NCBI GenBank assembly: GCA_946902875.1
Contig: OX336336.1
Span: forward strand, 1,392,045-1,456,044
Source: Nematopogon swammerdamellus
Lineage: Eukaryota; Arthropoda; Insecta; Lepidoptera; Adelidae
Length of the DNA stretch: 64,000 nt
Direction of reading: 5' to 3'
This document shows positions 42,589 through 54,159 of this stretch, one piece after another. The translations under genes and the position numbers were made by a program. The notes below the pieces were generated by a model, which was given only the letters and a program-made list of their open reading frames with translations, had not been told where the DNA came from and did no database searches. Within the stretch, counting starts at the first letter, position 1. Every line of letters starts with the position of its first letter.

Positions 42589-42747
42589 GCTTGGACGAAG
42601 TTCTACGAGTGTGCGTTCACGTACGACATCGTGCCGGTGGCGGCGCGGGAGGGGGCGCGGCTGCGCTCCCTGCACCTGTGCGAGGCCCCGGGAGCCTTCA
42701 TCACCTCTCTCAACCACTACCTTCGGCTCCACCATCCTCATGTCAAC
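42589..42747 (+). CDS. CMTR2: CMTR2 exon 3 (SAM-binding motif)
   Basis: 53 codons, phase 0. It reads AWTKFYECAFTYDIVPVAAR, then LHLCEAPGAFITSLNHYL, and ends at the donor AAC|GTGAGT. The CEAPGAF motif is the S-adenosylmethionine-binding loop of the FtsJ/RrmJ-type Rossmann fold in CMTR2. Lys120 in AWTK aligns with the first Lys of the K-D-K catalytic set. The acceptor is GGCATCAG, which lacks a strong pyrimidine tract. Confidence 0.92.
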
Positions 42748-44409
42748 GTGAGTCGAGCCGTGCACATTCTTAGATAGATAGATAGATAGATAGAAAATTC
42801 CTTATTGCTCCAGTAAACATTATACAGTAACAAATACATTAGAAAATGTGCATAAGGTGCAAAGGCGAACTTATCCCGTACAGAGATGTCTTACAGTCAA
42901 CCTTGGATGTTTGAGATTCGATAATATAGTGGAATGTAAGTAGGTAGTAGCATAAGAGTTGAGCGTGAGAATTGAAGATAAAATAATAATAAGAATACTT
43001 ATTAATAATACATATAAGTACATGCTCATGTTATGTCATGTTCTTGCAGCACAACACCGATTACTCTGCTTACCCCGATTGTCGGGATTCAGCGTGTGTG
43101 ATATGTATGTATGTACTAGCTGTGCCCGCGGCTCCGCCCGCTCTCATATTTAACTTCACTGCTAACCTCATAAGCCATTTAGCGTGATAATAAGTAGCCT
43201 ATAGTTGATGGGAAGAATCAAGCTATCCGTAGATTTTTTTTTTATTAAATCGGTTCAGTGGTTCTCGAGTTATAAGCGGACAGACAGTCATACACTCAGA
43301 CACTCAGACAGAAAGCAGACGTTGGATTTTATTATAGGTAAGGATGTATCATCATCATCATCATCATCAGCCGTATGTATGTATGTATAAGTACATGCTA
43401 ATAAAATATAAGCCATACATGTGTTAATACGTATAAATTCTTCAGTGGACTGTTTCCATTCTTACTAGTGATTCTTTGTTGATTTTTTTTTTTACTGTTT
43501 GTAATAAGAATATTATTTTGTTATCACTCCTGGCGGTTTCTTTTTCACTCTTGCTTTGAAATATTTTTGTATGGAAACTGACACGGTTGGCTACATCACC
43601 TACACTACAACATCTGCGATGTCAGCCCATAACACCGAGTTAACTAGGTGCCATGTCAGTGCTTCCCTTCATTTCATATGTCGGCTAAACTGAACTGGAT
43701 GGAAAAGACGAACTATTTACATAGCCGTTTCGACCGATGTTTCATTCAGTGCGGTGGTGTCAACCCAGGCAGGATAAACCCTACCACCTAGTAAGGTAAG
43801 AAGGGAAGGGACCAACAGTTTTATGTGGAATCCGAACCCTTCCAATGTTTTTTTAAACTATAAATATTTAAATAAGAAATATTAATGGAATTTAACCACT
43901 AAAAATTAAGTTAGCAGCTTAAATTTATTATTTATATTTCTTATTTTAATTGGAATAGATAGATTCAGTAGTATTATTATATTTTTATTTTTGTTATTTT
44001 ATACAGTATATTATATTATACAGTGAAAATGTAGTTTTTTTAAAACTATAAATATTTAAATAAGAAATATTAATGGAATTTAACCACTAAAAATTAAGTT
44101 TCCCTCCCAACGGTCGAGCAGTCACCCATCCGAGTACTGACCGCGCTCAGGATTGCTTAACAACAGTCGACTGACCGCACCACTGAGCTACCGAGGCTGA
44201 TAAATTAATGATTATAATTATTTAAAGTGTGTTTGTTAGGGCTCCTGAGCCCTGGTGTCACTGCGACCTAGAAAGATCTATTGTGATCTCTCAAAAGTTT
44301 ATAGCTCACCGATTAGTCTGATTTCCGCTATGAACCGAGTTATATCCTTGGGGTTGAATGCCTGTATTTGGCCTGGATTAAAAATATAACTTCTTTCTAA
44401 ATGTTTCAG
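42748..44409. other. CMTR2 intron 3: repeats
   Basis: Contains a (TAGA)n run and reversed LINE 3' UTR (42770-42970, the inverted counterpart of 59260-59490), the repeat at 43048-43115, a 'GTGCCCGCGGCTCCGCCC' repeat (43118-43340), and a tRNA/5S SINE on the minus strand (43575-43849 plus 44101-44205) split by a 250-bp insertion. Confidence 0.7.
43575..44205 (-). mobile_element. tRNA/5S SINE interrupted by an insertion with 63-bp direct repeats
   Basis: SINE body at 43575-43849 and head at 44101-44205 (GCAGTCACCCATCCGAGTAC, then ACTGAGCTACCGAGGCTGA). Between them lies an AT-rich segment bounded by direct copies at 43850-43912 and 44037-44100 (both with AACTATAAATATTTAAATAA and ACCACTAAAAATTAAGTT). 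Confidence 0.75.
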
Positions 44410-44595
44410 TGGACTTGGACAGCCACCACCCTGAACCCGTACTACGAGGGCAACTCGCCGTCCAGCATGATTAACGACGACCGCTTCATGTCGCACACGC
44501 TGCAACACTGGAGCTTCGGCTGCGACGACACTGGTGACCTCATGAGTTGGACTAACTCGCAGAGCATCGTGCGAACAGCCACCGCGGATGGACCG
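44410..44595 (+). CDS. CMTR2: CMTR2 exon 4
   Basis: 62 codons, phase 0. It reads WTWTATTLNPYYEGNSPSSM, then NDDRFMSHTLQHWSFGCDDT and GDLMSW. The 'TLNPYYEGN' and 'FG.D.TGD' blocks are characteristic of the CMTR2 catalytic domain. The acceptor is ATGTTTCAG and the donor CCG|GTACGT. A LINE fragment begins about 35 nt after the donor. Confidence 0.92.
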
Positions 44596-44627
44596 GTACG
44601 TGATTTTAAATCAATTAGTTTAAGTCC

Positions 44628-45032
44628 TTGGACTCGATACAGCGCCGAGCCATCCGTCTTGTTGGTGACCCGAAACTTACAGATGGTCTGGAATCTCTGA
44701 GTCACAGACAATTTGTGGGTTCGCTTAGTCTGTTTTACGGATACTATCACGGACGCTGCTCTGTGGAACTAGCATCCCTTATTCCCTGCCACCCATCCTA
44801 TCTCCGCATAACTCGTCGCAGAGAGACTCAGCACCCTTTTGTTGTTGACATTGGACTTTTGAGAACCCATCGGTTCTCTAAATTGTTTCTTTGTCGCACC
44901 GCTAGAGTGTGGAACTGTCTTCCGGCGAGTGTATTTCCTGAATCCTTTAACCTGGGTGTCTTCAAGCGTCGTATTAACGGGCTAGACAGCCTAGCAACAG
45001 CCCGCAAATCTGCTGGCATGGCACCTAACTGA
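44628..45032 (+). pseudogene. LINE C-terminal fragment next to the exon 4 donor
   Basis: A 134-residue frame from LDSIQRRAIRLVGDPKLTDG through VGSLSLFYGYYHGRCSVELA to WNCLPASVFPESFNLGVFKR. It is homologous to the end of the LINE at 14373-16160 but clearly a different family. It lacks the reverse transcriptase core. Confidence 0.85.
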
Positions 45033-45169
45033 GCGTGGTTTCGCGAGGAGAGGTCATTTTGGCTGTCGACTGCACCATTGGTCTCTCGGCACAGCCACCC
45101 ATGTGGTTTACATAAAAAAAAAACTATGGCCTATCGTGATAATGTAGCTTCCTGGATTACCTTCAGTCA

Positions 45170-45462
45170 GCGTGTATGTGTCGACTGCTGGGCATACGCC
45201 TCTCCAATTTTCCTCCTGTCCTCCCGGCCTTCAGCGGTACGGAAGCACTGCTTTTCCGCCGATGTACGTGATGTCGTCACACCTGGCGGGTGGTCTTCCC
45301 ACCCTCCGTTATCCTGTCTACGGCCACCTGTGTAGGACACGGTTACTCCAGCGGTCGTTGTCTCTTTGGCTGACGTGCCCAGCCCACTGCCACTTGAGCT
45401 TTGAGCCACCCTTTGTCCAATATCGACTACTTTGGTGCGTCGGCGGATTAATTTACCAGGGT
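45170..45462 (-). pseudogene. RTE-type LINE C-terminal fragment
   Basis: GTGTCGACTGCTGGGCATAC, CAGCGGTACGGAAGCACTGC and GCCCAGCCCACTGCCACTTG. This is the minus-strand RTE tail seen also at 6870, 19510 and 55400, decayed by frameshifts. Confidence 0.7.
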
Positions 45463-45639
45463 TAAACCCATCCGGATTAATACCACCGCACTGGACGTAG
45501 TTAGATGAGAACGACTACAAAATGTATTTTTAATTTTTTGTCTAATTACTGTAGCCATCCATGTAAGATTCCATAATAAATTAAAGGATATTATTATGGT
45601 AGGAACAACCCCAAAAATTACTATGAACTGGAATTGCGA

Positions 45640-45800
45640 TTAGCTTAACAGCCACAAACACACAAAAATACCTTGATATAACACTAACAGATAACTTGAA
45701 ATGGGCAAACCATATTGAAAATTTTGTATAGCGAACAAATCAACTTCTATATTTGGTAAAGACAGCTTTCCAAGCATTAATAATACTGACATTTTAAAAA
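45640..45800 (+). pseudogene. Small reverse transcriptase relic
   Basis: Reads KYLDITLTDNLKWANHIENF near 45668-45730, the post-YADD '.YLGI.LD..L.W..HI' motif of a non-LTR polymerase, followed by frame breaks. It lies within CMTR2 intron 4. Confidence 0.55.
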
Positions 45801-45915
45801 ATTTACAAAATTAATATGACTTGGAGCAGAACTACTACCGTGCTTGACTTCCCTCTTTCTACGGATTTGATTGGTGCGTGTAATAATGTATGATGGTGCG
45901 GCGGTGATGGCGCAG

Positions 45916-46036
45916 GTGATGCTGGTGACAGCGGACGGCAGCATCGACTGCATGAGGCGGCCGGACTCGCAGGAGGAGATCACCTCGCCGCTACACTACT
46001 GCGAGGTCGTCACGGCCCTGCAGGCCCTCGGGCCCG
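45916..46036 (+). CDS. CMTR2: CMTR2 exon 5 (catalytic Asp)
   Basis: 40 codons + 1 base. It reads VMLVTADGSIDCMRRPDSQE, then SPLHYCEVVTALQALGPG. Asp238 in VTADGS aligns with the catalytic Asp of the K-D-K set, and 'LHYCEVVTAL' is a CMTR2 signature helix. The acceptor is ATGGCGCAG and the donor CCCG|GTCTGT. A short RTE fragment begins about 45 nt downstream. Confidence 0.92.
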
Positions 46037-46172
46037 GTCTGTTATTCTTATTATATTGTTTCATATCATTTTCAAGTGTGTCGGCGGAAACCAGCGCTTC
46101 CGTACTACTGAAGACCGGAAGGAATGGAGAAAAATTGGGAAGATGTATGTTCAGATGTTGTTCATTATGCTA

Positions 46173-46530
46173 GCACTTCACGCGCGGCGAGTCGCTGGCG
46201 CGAGGCGCTCGGCGAGTGACGGCTAGGCGAGCGGCAGCCGTCTACACACTCGTCTAGCTCGGTCGCCGCCAAAACGCCAAAGATAGAGGTTCAGGCTGCT
46301 AAAAATTCTTCCATCGTGTCATTCTCACTCTCTCACTCTCGCACGTTCTCACTCTGCAACGGCGCAAACCACACTGACGTACGCGCGCGTGTGGAGGGCA
46401 GCCGCTCGCGCTCGCCACTCGCCACTTTGATCTTTGCCAAAAAACCGCCACGGGAAGCGAGTACAGGCGAGGCGAGGCGAGCGGCCCTCCACACGCTCGC
46501 GCTCGCCTTCGCTCGCCGCGCGTGAAGTGC
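46173..46530. mobile_element. GC-rich MITE with GCACTTCACGCGCGGCGAG ends
   Basis: The left end GCACTTCACGCGCGGCGAG and its inverted complement at 46512-46530. The interior has repeated CTCGC/GCGAG words. Open frames on both strands reflect composition. Confidence 0.72.
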
Positions 46531-47105
46531 GTGTATTACGAACAAAAAAGCGCGAGCCCCAGAACTCACTGTTAAGATGTGTAAACATCAGTGATATCTC
46601 ACTAGAATTCATCACTATTGCCAGTGTCGCTGTTAGAGATTTTTTTTTATATCTTTATTTTGTTTAAGGCTTCAGCCATTCCTGACTATGGCAGCCCCAC
46701 AGTAACTATATTGATATTTTAATCTACTTCAGCACAATTCAATCCCTGTGACTTTACAAAAAAACTCAATATGGATTCAAACTCCTGAGCTCGCCCCTGT
46801 TACCAAATCACAATTCACCCTGGCCCCAAAAAACCCTCCGTTGTGTAGATGTTTACATTCCAAAAGGTTTTTGGTGTTAACCTTGGGATTTGGAAGAATT
46901 ATAATTGTCATATCTTTGTCAGACACATTGCCCATAACAGAGCAATAAAGGTATGCGTTCACATTTCGGCATCACATACATCAGATCAAACTTTTTGATA
47001 AACGGATTTTAGTGATTTTTTGGATGCTTTGGCATAGAAGTCTGTTCACTCATTCGCACCTGTCGGACCGCACGCATTGGAGTGTTGACAATGCCGAAAT
47101 TTTTT

Positions 47106-47494
47106 ATTTTATTTTTTATGGAAACTGACATGGTTGGCTACATCACCTACAACGTCCGTGATGTCAGCCCATAACACCGGGTGAACTAGGTGCCATGTCA
47201 GTGCTTCCCCCTTTGATCGTGCCGGCTACACTGAACTGGTCGGAAAACACAAACTATTTACATAGCCGTTTAGACCGACGTTTCATTCAGTGCGGTGGTA
47301 CCAACCCGGGCGGGTTAAACCCTACCACCAAGTAAGATTAGGAGGGAAGGGACCTACAGTTTTACGAGGAATCCGAACCTCGGTCAGCCTCCAACGGTCA
47401 GCGGTCACCCATCCAAGTACTGACCGCACCCAGCGTTGCTTAACATTCAATAGCGACAGTTGACTGTCTGCAACACTGAGCTATCGAGGCTGAC
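47106..47494 (-). mobile_element. Full-length tRNA/5S chimeric SINE
   Basis: On the minus strand the head reads CTCGATAGCTCAGTGTTGCA, then TTAAGCAACGCTGGGTGCGG, TCAGTACTTGGATGGGTGAC and CGAGGTTCGGATTCCTCG. The body and A-rich 3' end (around 47106-47125) are complete. It is the best-preserved copy in the window. Confidence 0.83.
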
Positions 47495-47681
47495 ATGCTG
47501 GTGAAAATGCAAATGGAGGTCGCGTCGGCAATCCGATAGCAGTGGACATAGTGGACGCAGTACTTCTAAAAAAAGTTTGATCAAGTGTGTGCAATATGGA
47601 CATGTGGACCCGTTATAATGTAAAATAAAAATATCATAAAAAAACAATGTTCCTGACATGAAAATTATATATCCGTTGCAG

Positions 47682-48985
47682 GAGGTACGTTCGTCTGCAA
47701 GCTTTTCACAATGTTCGAGCATTCTACAGTGAACCTGCTCTACCTACTCAATGCTCTCTTCCAAGAAGTCAACATTTACAAGCCCGTCACCTCTAAAGCG
47801 GGCAACTCCGAAGTATACGCGGTTTGCTTGCGGTATGCCGGAGTGTACAAAGTTGAGCCTTACATCGATGCACTTAAGGCCGGATTCGGAACAAAGTTGT
47901 ACGAGGAAATGTCACTGTTCCCAATGGACACGATCCCGGAAGCGTTCATCGATCAAGTCTGGAGATGCTCGCAATTCTTCTGTTATATGCAATGCAACGT
48001 AATCAACAGCAATCTGGAATCATTCCTGCTGAAAAACTACAACTGTCCCGAAGTTAGAAGGCTACGCGCCGCCGTGGCTACCGAATTCATAAATTATTAC
48101 GACGTACGGCCGATCACGCATGAACAGGAAATTCTACACGGTCTCATGCACGACGATCACAAAGTGAACACGAATCCCAGACACCAACGGGGATCTTTCA
48201 ATCAAAGACAACATTTTGACTATATGTCTGCCGTTGAGAAGTGCCAATCCTTAGAGCAGGAATTCGGGTGTAGCTCTCAGCAAGAATGGATGAAGCTGCG
48301 GGACGACACGATCACTTGGCAAGAGTTCTACGACGCGCACTTTGACATCATGCTGCAGTTCACTCGCGGGAAACCCCTGACGAAGCTAAAGAGCTCCAAG
48401 TTTATCTTCACTCCCGTTTTTAATCAGTTTCGAAGACTGATAGATGAGGCAGACCTCAGTGCGTCGCATTTGGTGTGTACGCAGACGAGCGCGGCAGAAG
48501 TCGCCACCAAGTATACGATAGATGCGGAAAGATGGAAAATATTGGACCTACCGGAGGCCAACATAAACGATTATGAGCCGTACAACAGGACGTGCTTGCG
48601 ACTTATCATCCAAGCACTTAGCGGTCTGCACGTCGAGGGGACATTGTTTTTAACGAGCTTTGACATTTTGACGCATACGAGTGTCGGCATACTGTTTATC
48701 CTCTGTAAAGTGTGCTTTCGCAGTGTCGGCTTCACCGACGGCAATGGTTTAGTGCTTCGCGACTTTGTCGGGAACAGTAAAGTTGAGTTACTGCGGGAGA
48801 TACTGAGGGAGTGCGAAAGAAGCGAAAAGGAAACAAAGTCTGTGGTGCGGGTGCTGCCCGTAACGACAACCAACGCGGGCGAATTCTACAACACCGTGAT
48901 ATGCTACAATAACTCCGTCTACAACAAAAAATCCATACATTTGCTGAGTAACTTCAGAAGTAGAGTAATGAGATCTAAGAATTGA
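47682..48985 (+). CDS. CMTR2: CMTR2 exon 6 (terminal exon)
   Basis: The large last exon: 2 bases + 433 codons + TGA. It starts GTFVCKLFTMFE, in which Lys278 completes the K-D-K catalytic set (120, 238, 278; the human residues are 117, 235 and 275). It continues with VNIYKPVTSKAGNSEVYAVC, a strong CMTR2 signature. The remainder is the second, catalytically inactive Rossmann-like domain (for example LCVHVEGT-like LSGLHVEGTLFLTSFDILTH and the hydrophobic VGILFILCKVCFRSVGF). The acceptor is ATCCGTTGCAG. The whole 705-aa product is close to the family's usual length, and no frameshift is seen. Confidence 0.93.
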
Positions 48986-49237
48986 TACAGTGAAAACTCA
49001 CTCTACTGGTATTTAACGCCAGTTGCAGGCTTATGGAAACTATCTCAGACGCTGAGAGTTCCCTCGCTAGTTCAGAGTGTGGTCTTCGGTAGTCAAACGT
49101 CGATTCATTTATTCCCACGGCCATCGACTGGGTTGGGAACAGTATATGTAAAGGACAAATAAGGTTGAATTTTGCATAAAAAATTTTACTAAAATGACAT
49201 GAGGGGAGCGGCGCATCTATCGGTGTTTGTGTGCCCG

Positions 49238-49835
49238 TATGTGTTAGGGGGCCAGCTTGGCTGACAGAAATATCTCCAATGTGTTAAGGGACCTGGCTTA
49301 CAAAACTATCTCTAATGTGTTAGGTAGCCAGCTTGGCTTTCAGAACTATCTCCCAATGTGTTAAGGGACCTGGCTTACAAAACTATCTCTAATGTGTTAG
49401 GTAGCCAGCTTGGCTTTCAGAACTATCTCCCAATGTGTTAAGGGACCTGGCTTACAAAACTATCTCTAATGTGTTAGGTAGCCAGCTTGGCTTACAGAAC
49501 TATCTCCCAATGTGTTAAGGGACCTGGCTTACAAAACTATCTCTAATGTGTTAGGTAGCCAGCTTGGCTTACAGAACTATCTCCCAATGTGTTAAGGGAC
49601 CTGGCTTACAAAACTATCTCTAATGTCTTAGGGAGCCAGCTTGGCTTACAGAACTATCTCCAATGTGTTAGGTTAGGTTGCCCCCAGCTTGGCTTACAGA
49701 ACTATCTCCAATGTGTTAGGTTACCCCCAGCTTGGCTTACAAAACTATCTTCCAATGTGTTAAGGGACCTGGCTTACAAAACTATGTCTAATGTGTTAGG
49801 GAGCCAGCTTGGCTTACAGAACTATCTGCAATGAG
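49238..49835. repeat. Minisatellite of ~37/75-bp units downstream of CMTR2
   Basis: About eight paired units of TGTGTTAGGGAGCCAGCTTG, GCTTACAGAACTATCTCCAA alternating with TGTGTTAAGGGACCTGGCTT, ACAAAACTATCTCTAA. It begins 250 bp after the CMTR2 stop, so it may lie in the 3' UTR. The open frame through it is an artefact. Confidence 0.88.
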
Positions 49836-50964
49836 GCTTCATGTTCATTTTTATTTCTTGTGTACAGACAACCATTGATTACTTGTAAATTAATTACACA
49901 TTATTTCAATAAGAATATTCAGTTTTTAAATAAATTGACATATAATTTTTTTTTTATTTACAAAGAAAAAATAAAGGCTCAAACGGTATATAAAGGTCAA
50001 GTTTTTGTTTTGGGTGTGGTTTTAGTGAAAGCTTTGGCACGACTGTCCCAGACGTCTCCATAAGAAGTTCACCGGTTCTTGAAGGTTGGACGCGCGCCGT
50101 GGATGTCATACGAGGATGACAATTTAACTGATAGTCAGCCTAGATGTTGAGATGTAAAATAAAACAGAATTCAAGTTGAAACAATAATTTATTGTGATTC
50201 TTAGAATTGTGTCTGTACTCTCGTTACACTTTATACACAACATACTTACACATACTCGATTCATTAATTATAATAATAAATATATATACACTAGTTTATT
50301 ATTATTAAATTACATAGTATAGGTGCACGCATTCCCACTTCCATCTACCATCGCTTGGACACTCGTTCCGCAACTTGCTCACACACTTGTAGGCATTTTA
50401 TTCCAAGATTTTAATCACATGATGTATACCTCTTTATGGTAATTATGCCTCCTTTTTGGAACTAACAAAATAGTGAAAAAAACTTTGAAAAATTATATAA
50501 CAATATGTAACATCAGTCATCGCAGATTACTGACGTGGTACACACCCCTCGCTAACAGAACAGCCCAACTTGTCAAATGAGCCTAAAGCCCGTGATACAC
50601 ATGCTAGTTGCTCACACAAAAGCATGCCAGCTACTGTTAAAAACGTGCTACTGGCATATTGTGTATCGCAATTGTGCTAGTACCTCACATTCCAGTAGCA
50701 GCATGCCAGCATCGCACGACCTTTCATTTTTTTCCCCTCGCGGGGGAGTGGGGAGGGAGACTCGCAAGCTAGCAGTAGCATAGAAACTGGCATGCCAGCC
50801 ACAGGCATGTATATCATTTCGACACAGAATGCCAGCTTACCAGCTCCTAGCGTGCCAGCCACAGGCATCACAGCCTTATCTACGGGAATGCGAGAGCTCT
50901 GAACAAATAGCGAGCGAAGGCCGTTATTATAAGTGGACACACTGCGCTAGGCACCTGGCTGGCC
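49836..50964. other. Intergenic between CMTR2 and Raf, left part
   Basis: AT-rich sequence, and a patch at 50590-50870 with repeated CATGCCAG words. No gene or clear transposon. Confidence 0.4.
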
Positions 50965-51335
50965 GGCGGTGACGCTAGCTCATAGATTTTGGAAGGTACA
51001 GATTCACACGTAAAACAAAAAAATGGAAGCACAAAATTTTTTTGTACCACTAGATGGCGTTACAAATTTTTTTAATTCTATCTCAGTGCCACTAGATGGA
51101 GCCAATATTTTCAATGATTTTGATCTTGAAAAATTGTGATTTTCAACTTAAAACGTAAAATAAAATTATGTTTAAATGATACAATGGTAATTCCATTAAG
51201 AAAAATTTAAATTCATTCATTCAATACTGGTAACGCCATCTTCTCATTATATAATAATTATAAAATAATAATTGTTGCTTCCATTTTTTTGTTCTACGTT
51301 GTGAATCTGTACCTTCCAAAATGTATGCGCTAGCT
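50965..51335. mobile_element. MITE with long inverted ends
   Basis: ATTTTGGAAGGTACAGATTC, ACA...AACAAAAAAATGGAAGCA at the left (about 50985-51034) is matched by the inverted TGCTTCCATTTTTTTGTTCT, GAATCTGTACCTTCCAAAAT (51276-51320). About 240 bp lie between, with no coding capacity. Confidence 0.7.
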
Positions 51336-53011
51336 GCAAGTTCTGCATTGTCTTACTCACTCACTCACTGAAGACAAACTGAGAGCACAAGTTACATTTA
51401 ACTATCAGACTCGTTTAGTTATCATTTTGGCCGGGTGCCTAAAAAGCATGTCGATCTGTACATAATTGCCACCTTTCATCAATGTATATATCAATAATAA
51501 ATTTTTTGAAAATGAAATACCTAGTGTATTTTCAATGTTCAAAATGAAAAATATATCTGGCATTCGTAATTCTCGGCCAAATTTGATTTCCGAAGAATCC
51601 TTTCATGAAAACAAAAAAAATCTAAAATGCAACACAACTAATGTTCACCGAAGCGGACGTGCACCGTTACATAATACCACTCATTAGAATACAATGTACA
51701 GGGATCTCCATGCAAGGAGAGCGTTCCAAAAAACCCCCCACTCCAACCGCTCTAGGGTAAAACAAAGCAATTTTAAATTGTTATTCTATTTCTACTGTTT
51801 AACTGCCTGCTAACCGCTGGGGAGAGAGAGTTGTTGCCAGCAATATTTACTAGTAAAACACCAATGCGGGAGTACTCAGGGGGGGCACAACTTCGTAGTC
51901 AAATCATTTTGTATTTTTTTTTTTAATCGAAACTGATACAATTTTCTACATCACCTACAACATTCGCGATGCCAGCCCAAAACACAGGGTGAACTAGGTG
52001 CCATTGCCAGTGCTTTCATTAGATCGTATCGCCTACACAGAAATGGATGGAAAACGCAAACTATTTACATAGCCGTTTCGACTGACCCTTCATTCAGTGC
52101 GGTGATACCAACCCAGGTGGGTTAAGCCCCACCACCTAGTAAGGTAAGAAGGGAAAGAACCTACAATTTTACGTGCAAACCAACCACGGTCAGCCTCCAA
52201 AGGTCCAATGACCATAGTCCCATAGTCTTATGCGAGGCCACGCCCACTTGATGATGTGTGCCCCCAGTTGGTGACGATGTACCCAGTTTGCTTAGGCTAA
52301 CTCTCTACTCTCCTACGTGCTCCTAGCCAAGAGTAGTCTGAACAATGTTTATACTCGATTACTATAATCGTAGAATTGTTTGCATGAAAAAATGCATCTC
52401 GCTAGGGCTTTGGAACACACCCCTTGTGGAGAGCTGGGGTTCCTACCACGCTGCAACCAGTGGAATGCAGCCCAGTTCTAACCGGTAGAGTCTTTGTGTG
52501 TGGCAAGGCTCTCGAGGTATGTGACAGCTCCCAGCTACACGTCTAAGGCTGTTCTTAGGGGTGTCGCTGGTTGCTTCCTCCGTATCTGCGGGAATGAAAC
52601 AAACCATTAGACTTTGTATCGTGATTACACTCACGTCTACTTCTTAATTTAGAACTAGTTTTAAAACCCATTTACTTAGATATCAATTAATCAAATCAAT
52701 CAAAAGAATGATGAGGCGGAAGATGTCGTGGGCATTAAGTGCTACCTTCTGTACGATTTATATGTGCAATAAAAGTTTTTTGATATTGATTTGAATTAAA
52801 AGATAAGTGAAAAAAAAACTCTTAAAATAACACCAATGAACTAAATGGTTTCTAACATAACTCGGTTTAGGGTGACCTTAGGTTGTGTATAAATTTGTAT
52901 TTTTTTTTATAGAAAGTGATGTGAATTACCGTCGCACCGTATTGAGTGCGGCCAGCTTTTTAGAAGCCAGCTTGGCCTCGTTCTCGATATTGCGGCGAAA
53001 ATAAAATAAAT
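51336..53011. other. Intergenic sequence with a SINE
   Basis: A tRNA/5S SINE body on the minus strand at about 51930-52210, with the head lost (the 5S part is not visible). The rest is AT-rich with no convincing exon. The region may hold the Raf 3' UTR and its poly(A) site. Confidence 0.5.
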
Positions 53012-53019
53012 TTAACAAA

Positions 53020-53340
53020 AATAAATAAATGATGTTTGCTGCTCAGCCTCTTGAGAAGGCGGGTGGGCCATTCTCCGCACTGAGACCTCAAGACGGTCCG
53101 TTGTACGTTGGCGCTCGGGTGGTGCTACTGCAGCGATCCGAGCTCTTTCATGAAGTGGAGCGCTCTTCTCGGTCGCTTCCACGCTCCATGGGCAGTTCCC
53201 ACGTTCCCAAGAAACTGCAGTCGTTCTTCTGCCACCACCGGGCACTCCAGGAGCACGTGGGTGGCTGTTTCATCCTCCACCATGCAACTTCTGCATAGGG
53301 GTAGTCGGTGATAAATAAATGATAATGACATTCGCCACAG
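53020..53340 (-). pseudogene. LINE C-terminal zinc-binding end beside the Raf stop codon
   Basis: The minus-strand frame reads LCRSCMVEDETATHVLLECP, then VVAEERLQFLGNVGTAHGAW and RALHFMKELGSLQ before a stop. The C..C...E.ETA.H.L.ECP pattern is the C-terminal zinc-binding end of Jockey/R1/I-group LINE polymerases. It lies 15 bp past the Raf stop codon, so it is probably in the Raf 3' UTR. Confidence 0.82.
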
Positions 53341-53354
53341 TTGAATACGTACAC

Positions 53355-53684
53355 TCACCCATAGAAAGCGGGAAAGCTGCTGCCGCCGGCGGTGCCGAAC
53401 TGGAAGTTGACCGGGGTCTTGGGCGAGGCGCACGCGTACACGAGGTAGTCGTCGGAGCCCTGCAGCTGCGCGCGGTTCAGGTTGGGCTCGGACGCGCTGC
53501 GCGTGATCTTGGGCATGGCGACCGCGAGCGACTCGAGCGAGGTGAGTATCTGGCGGAAGAGCGGCCGCTGCTCGCGGTTGAACTTGAGGCAGTCGTTGAA
53601 GAGGCGCTTGAGGGCCTGCGGCGTGTCCTGCCGCAGACGTCGCTCGTCCGGCCGCAGCAGCCCTCGGCCCACCATCCACAGTAT
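53355..53684 (-). CDS. phl: Raf kinase terminal exon
   Basis: Last visible coding exon of Raf, the MAP kinase kinase kinase that binds Ras-GTP and phosphorylates MEK. The frame opens [17 protein letters not shown] and continues with [20 protein letters not shown], the kinase C-lobe end. The C-terminal 14-3-3 site follows ([15 protein letters not shown], phospho-Ser in RSASEP), then [13 protein letters not shown]. It is 110 codons including the stop. The TGA overlaps a donor-like GG|GTGAGT, so an alternative C terminus by splicing is possible. A hAT MITE sits 10 bp upstream of the exon start. Confidence 0.93.
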   Translation of the reverse strand: MLWMVGRGLLRPDERRLRQDTPQALKRLFNDCLKFNREQRPLFRQILTSLESLAVAMPKITRSASEPNLNRAQLQGSDDYLVYACASPKTPVNFQFGTAGGSSFPAFYG

Positions 53685-53694
53685 CTGTTCACAC

Positions 53695-54159
53695 CAGGGT
53701 TCGTAAACGTTAGAAAAAATATCTGTGCACTAACGTTTTGATAGGTTGATTTTGGTAGCGTTTGAAGACAAACGCTACAAAAACAGAATAGAAACCGTTT
53801 GCAAACTAACATAAAACTAACGTTAGAAATAACCCTACGCGCAAACGTTATACGGCGCCACGGCGGCGCGGCGCGGTGGCCGCCTACCTAACTGACTGAA
53901 TTGATAGTTTAAACTTTAGTTGAATCGTTATTTTGTTTCGTTATTATCATTGCGCTATGGCAGCGGTTTTCGCGTGGGGGGGAAATAACTATCACTAACG
54001 CAAACGAATAGAATAACGTTAGTTTAACGATTTTCAAACGTTTGGCGGGTAACGTTTGCTAAATTTCAAACGTTAGTTTGCATTGGTTTTTTTTTTGTAA
54101 TAGTTTTTATTTTGATAGTCTCCTAACGTTTGCGCGAAATAACGTTATTACGATCCCTG
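53695..54159. mobile_element. hAT-like MITE in the acceptor region of the last Raf exon (TSD GTTCACAC)
   Basis: The ends CAGGGTTCGTAA and, inverted, CAGGGATCGTAA are flanked by GTTCACAC at 53687-53694 and 54160-54167. AACGTTAG/CTAACGTT and GCAAACG words recur inside as subterminal repeats. On the Raf strand the element end, then the 8-bp GTGTGAAC, then AG form the 3' splice site, so the element now supplies the branch point and pyrimidine region. Confidence 0.88.

Larger units (their letters stand above)
46037..47681. other. CMTR2 intron 5: MITE, SINE and RTE fragment
   Basis: An RTE piece at 46080-46165 (GTCGGCGGAAACCAGCGCTT), a GC-rich MITE at 46173-46530, AT-rich sequence to about 47100, and a full-length tRNA/5S SINE at 47106-47494. 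Confidence 0.65.

Noticed and set aside
46333..46667. Arg-rich open frames
   Set aside because: They come from a GC-rich MITE with inverted ends and lie in CMTR2 intron 5.
49589..49834. Open frame of a repeated ~25-residue protein
   Set aside because: It lies in a minisatellite whose period happens to keep the frame open. It has no domain and units differ by indels elsewhere.
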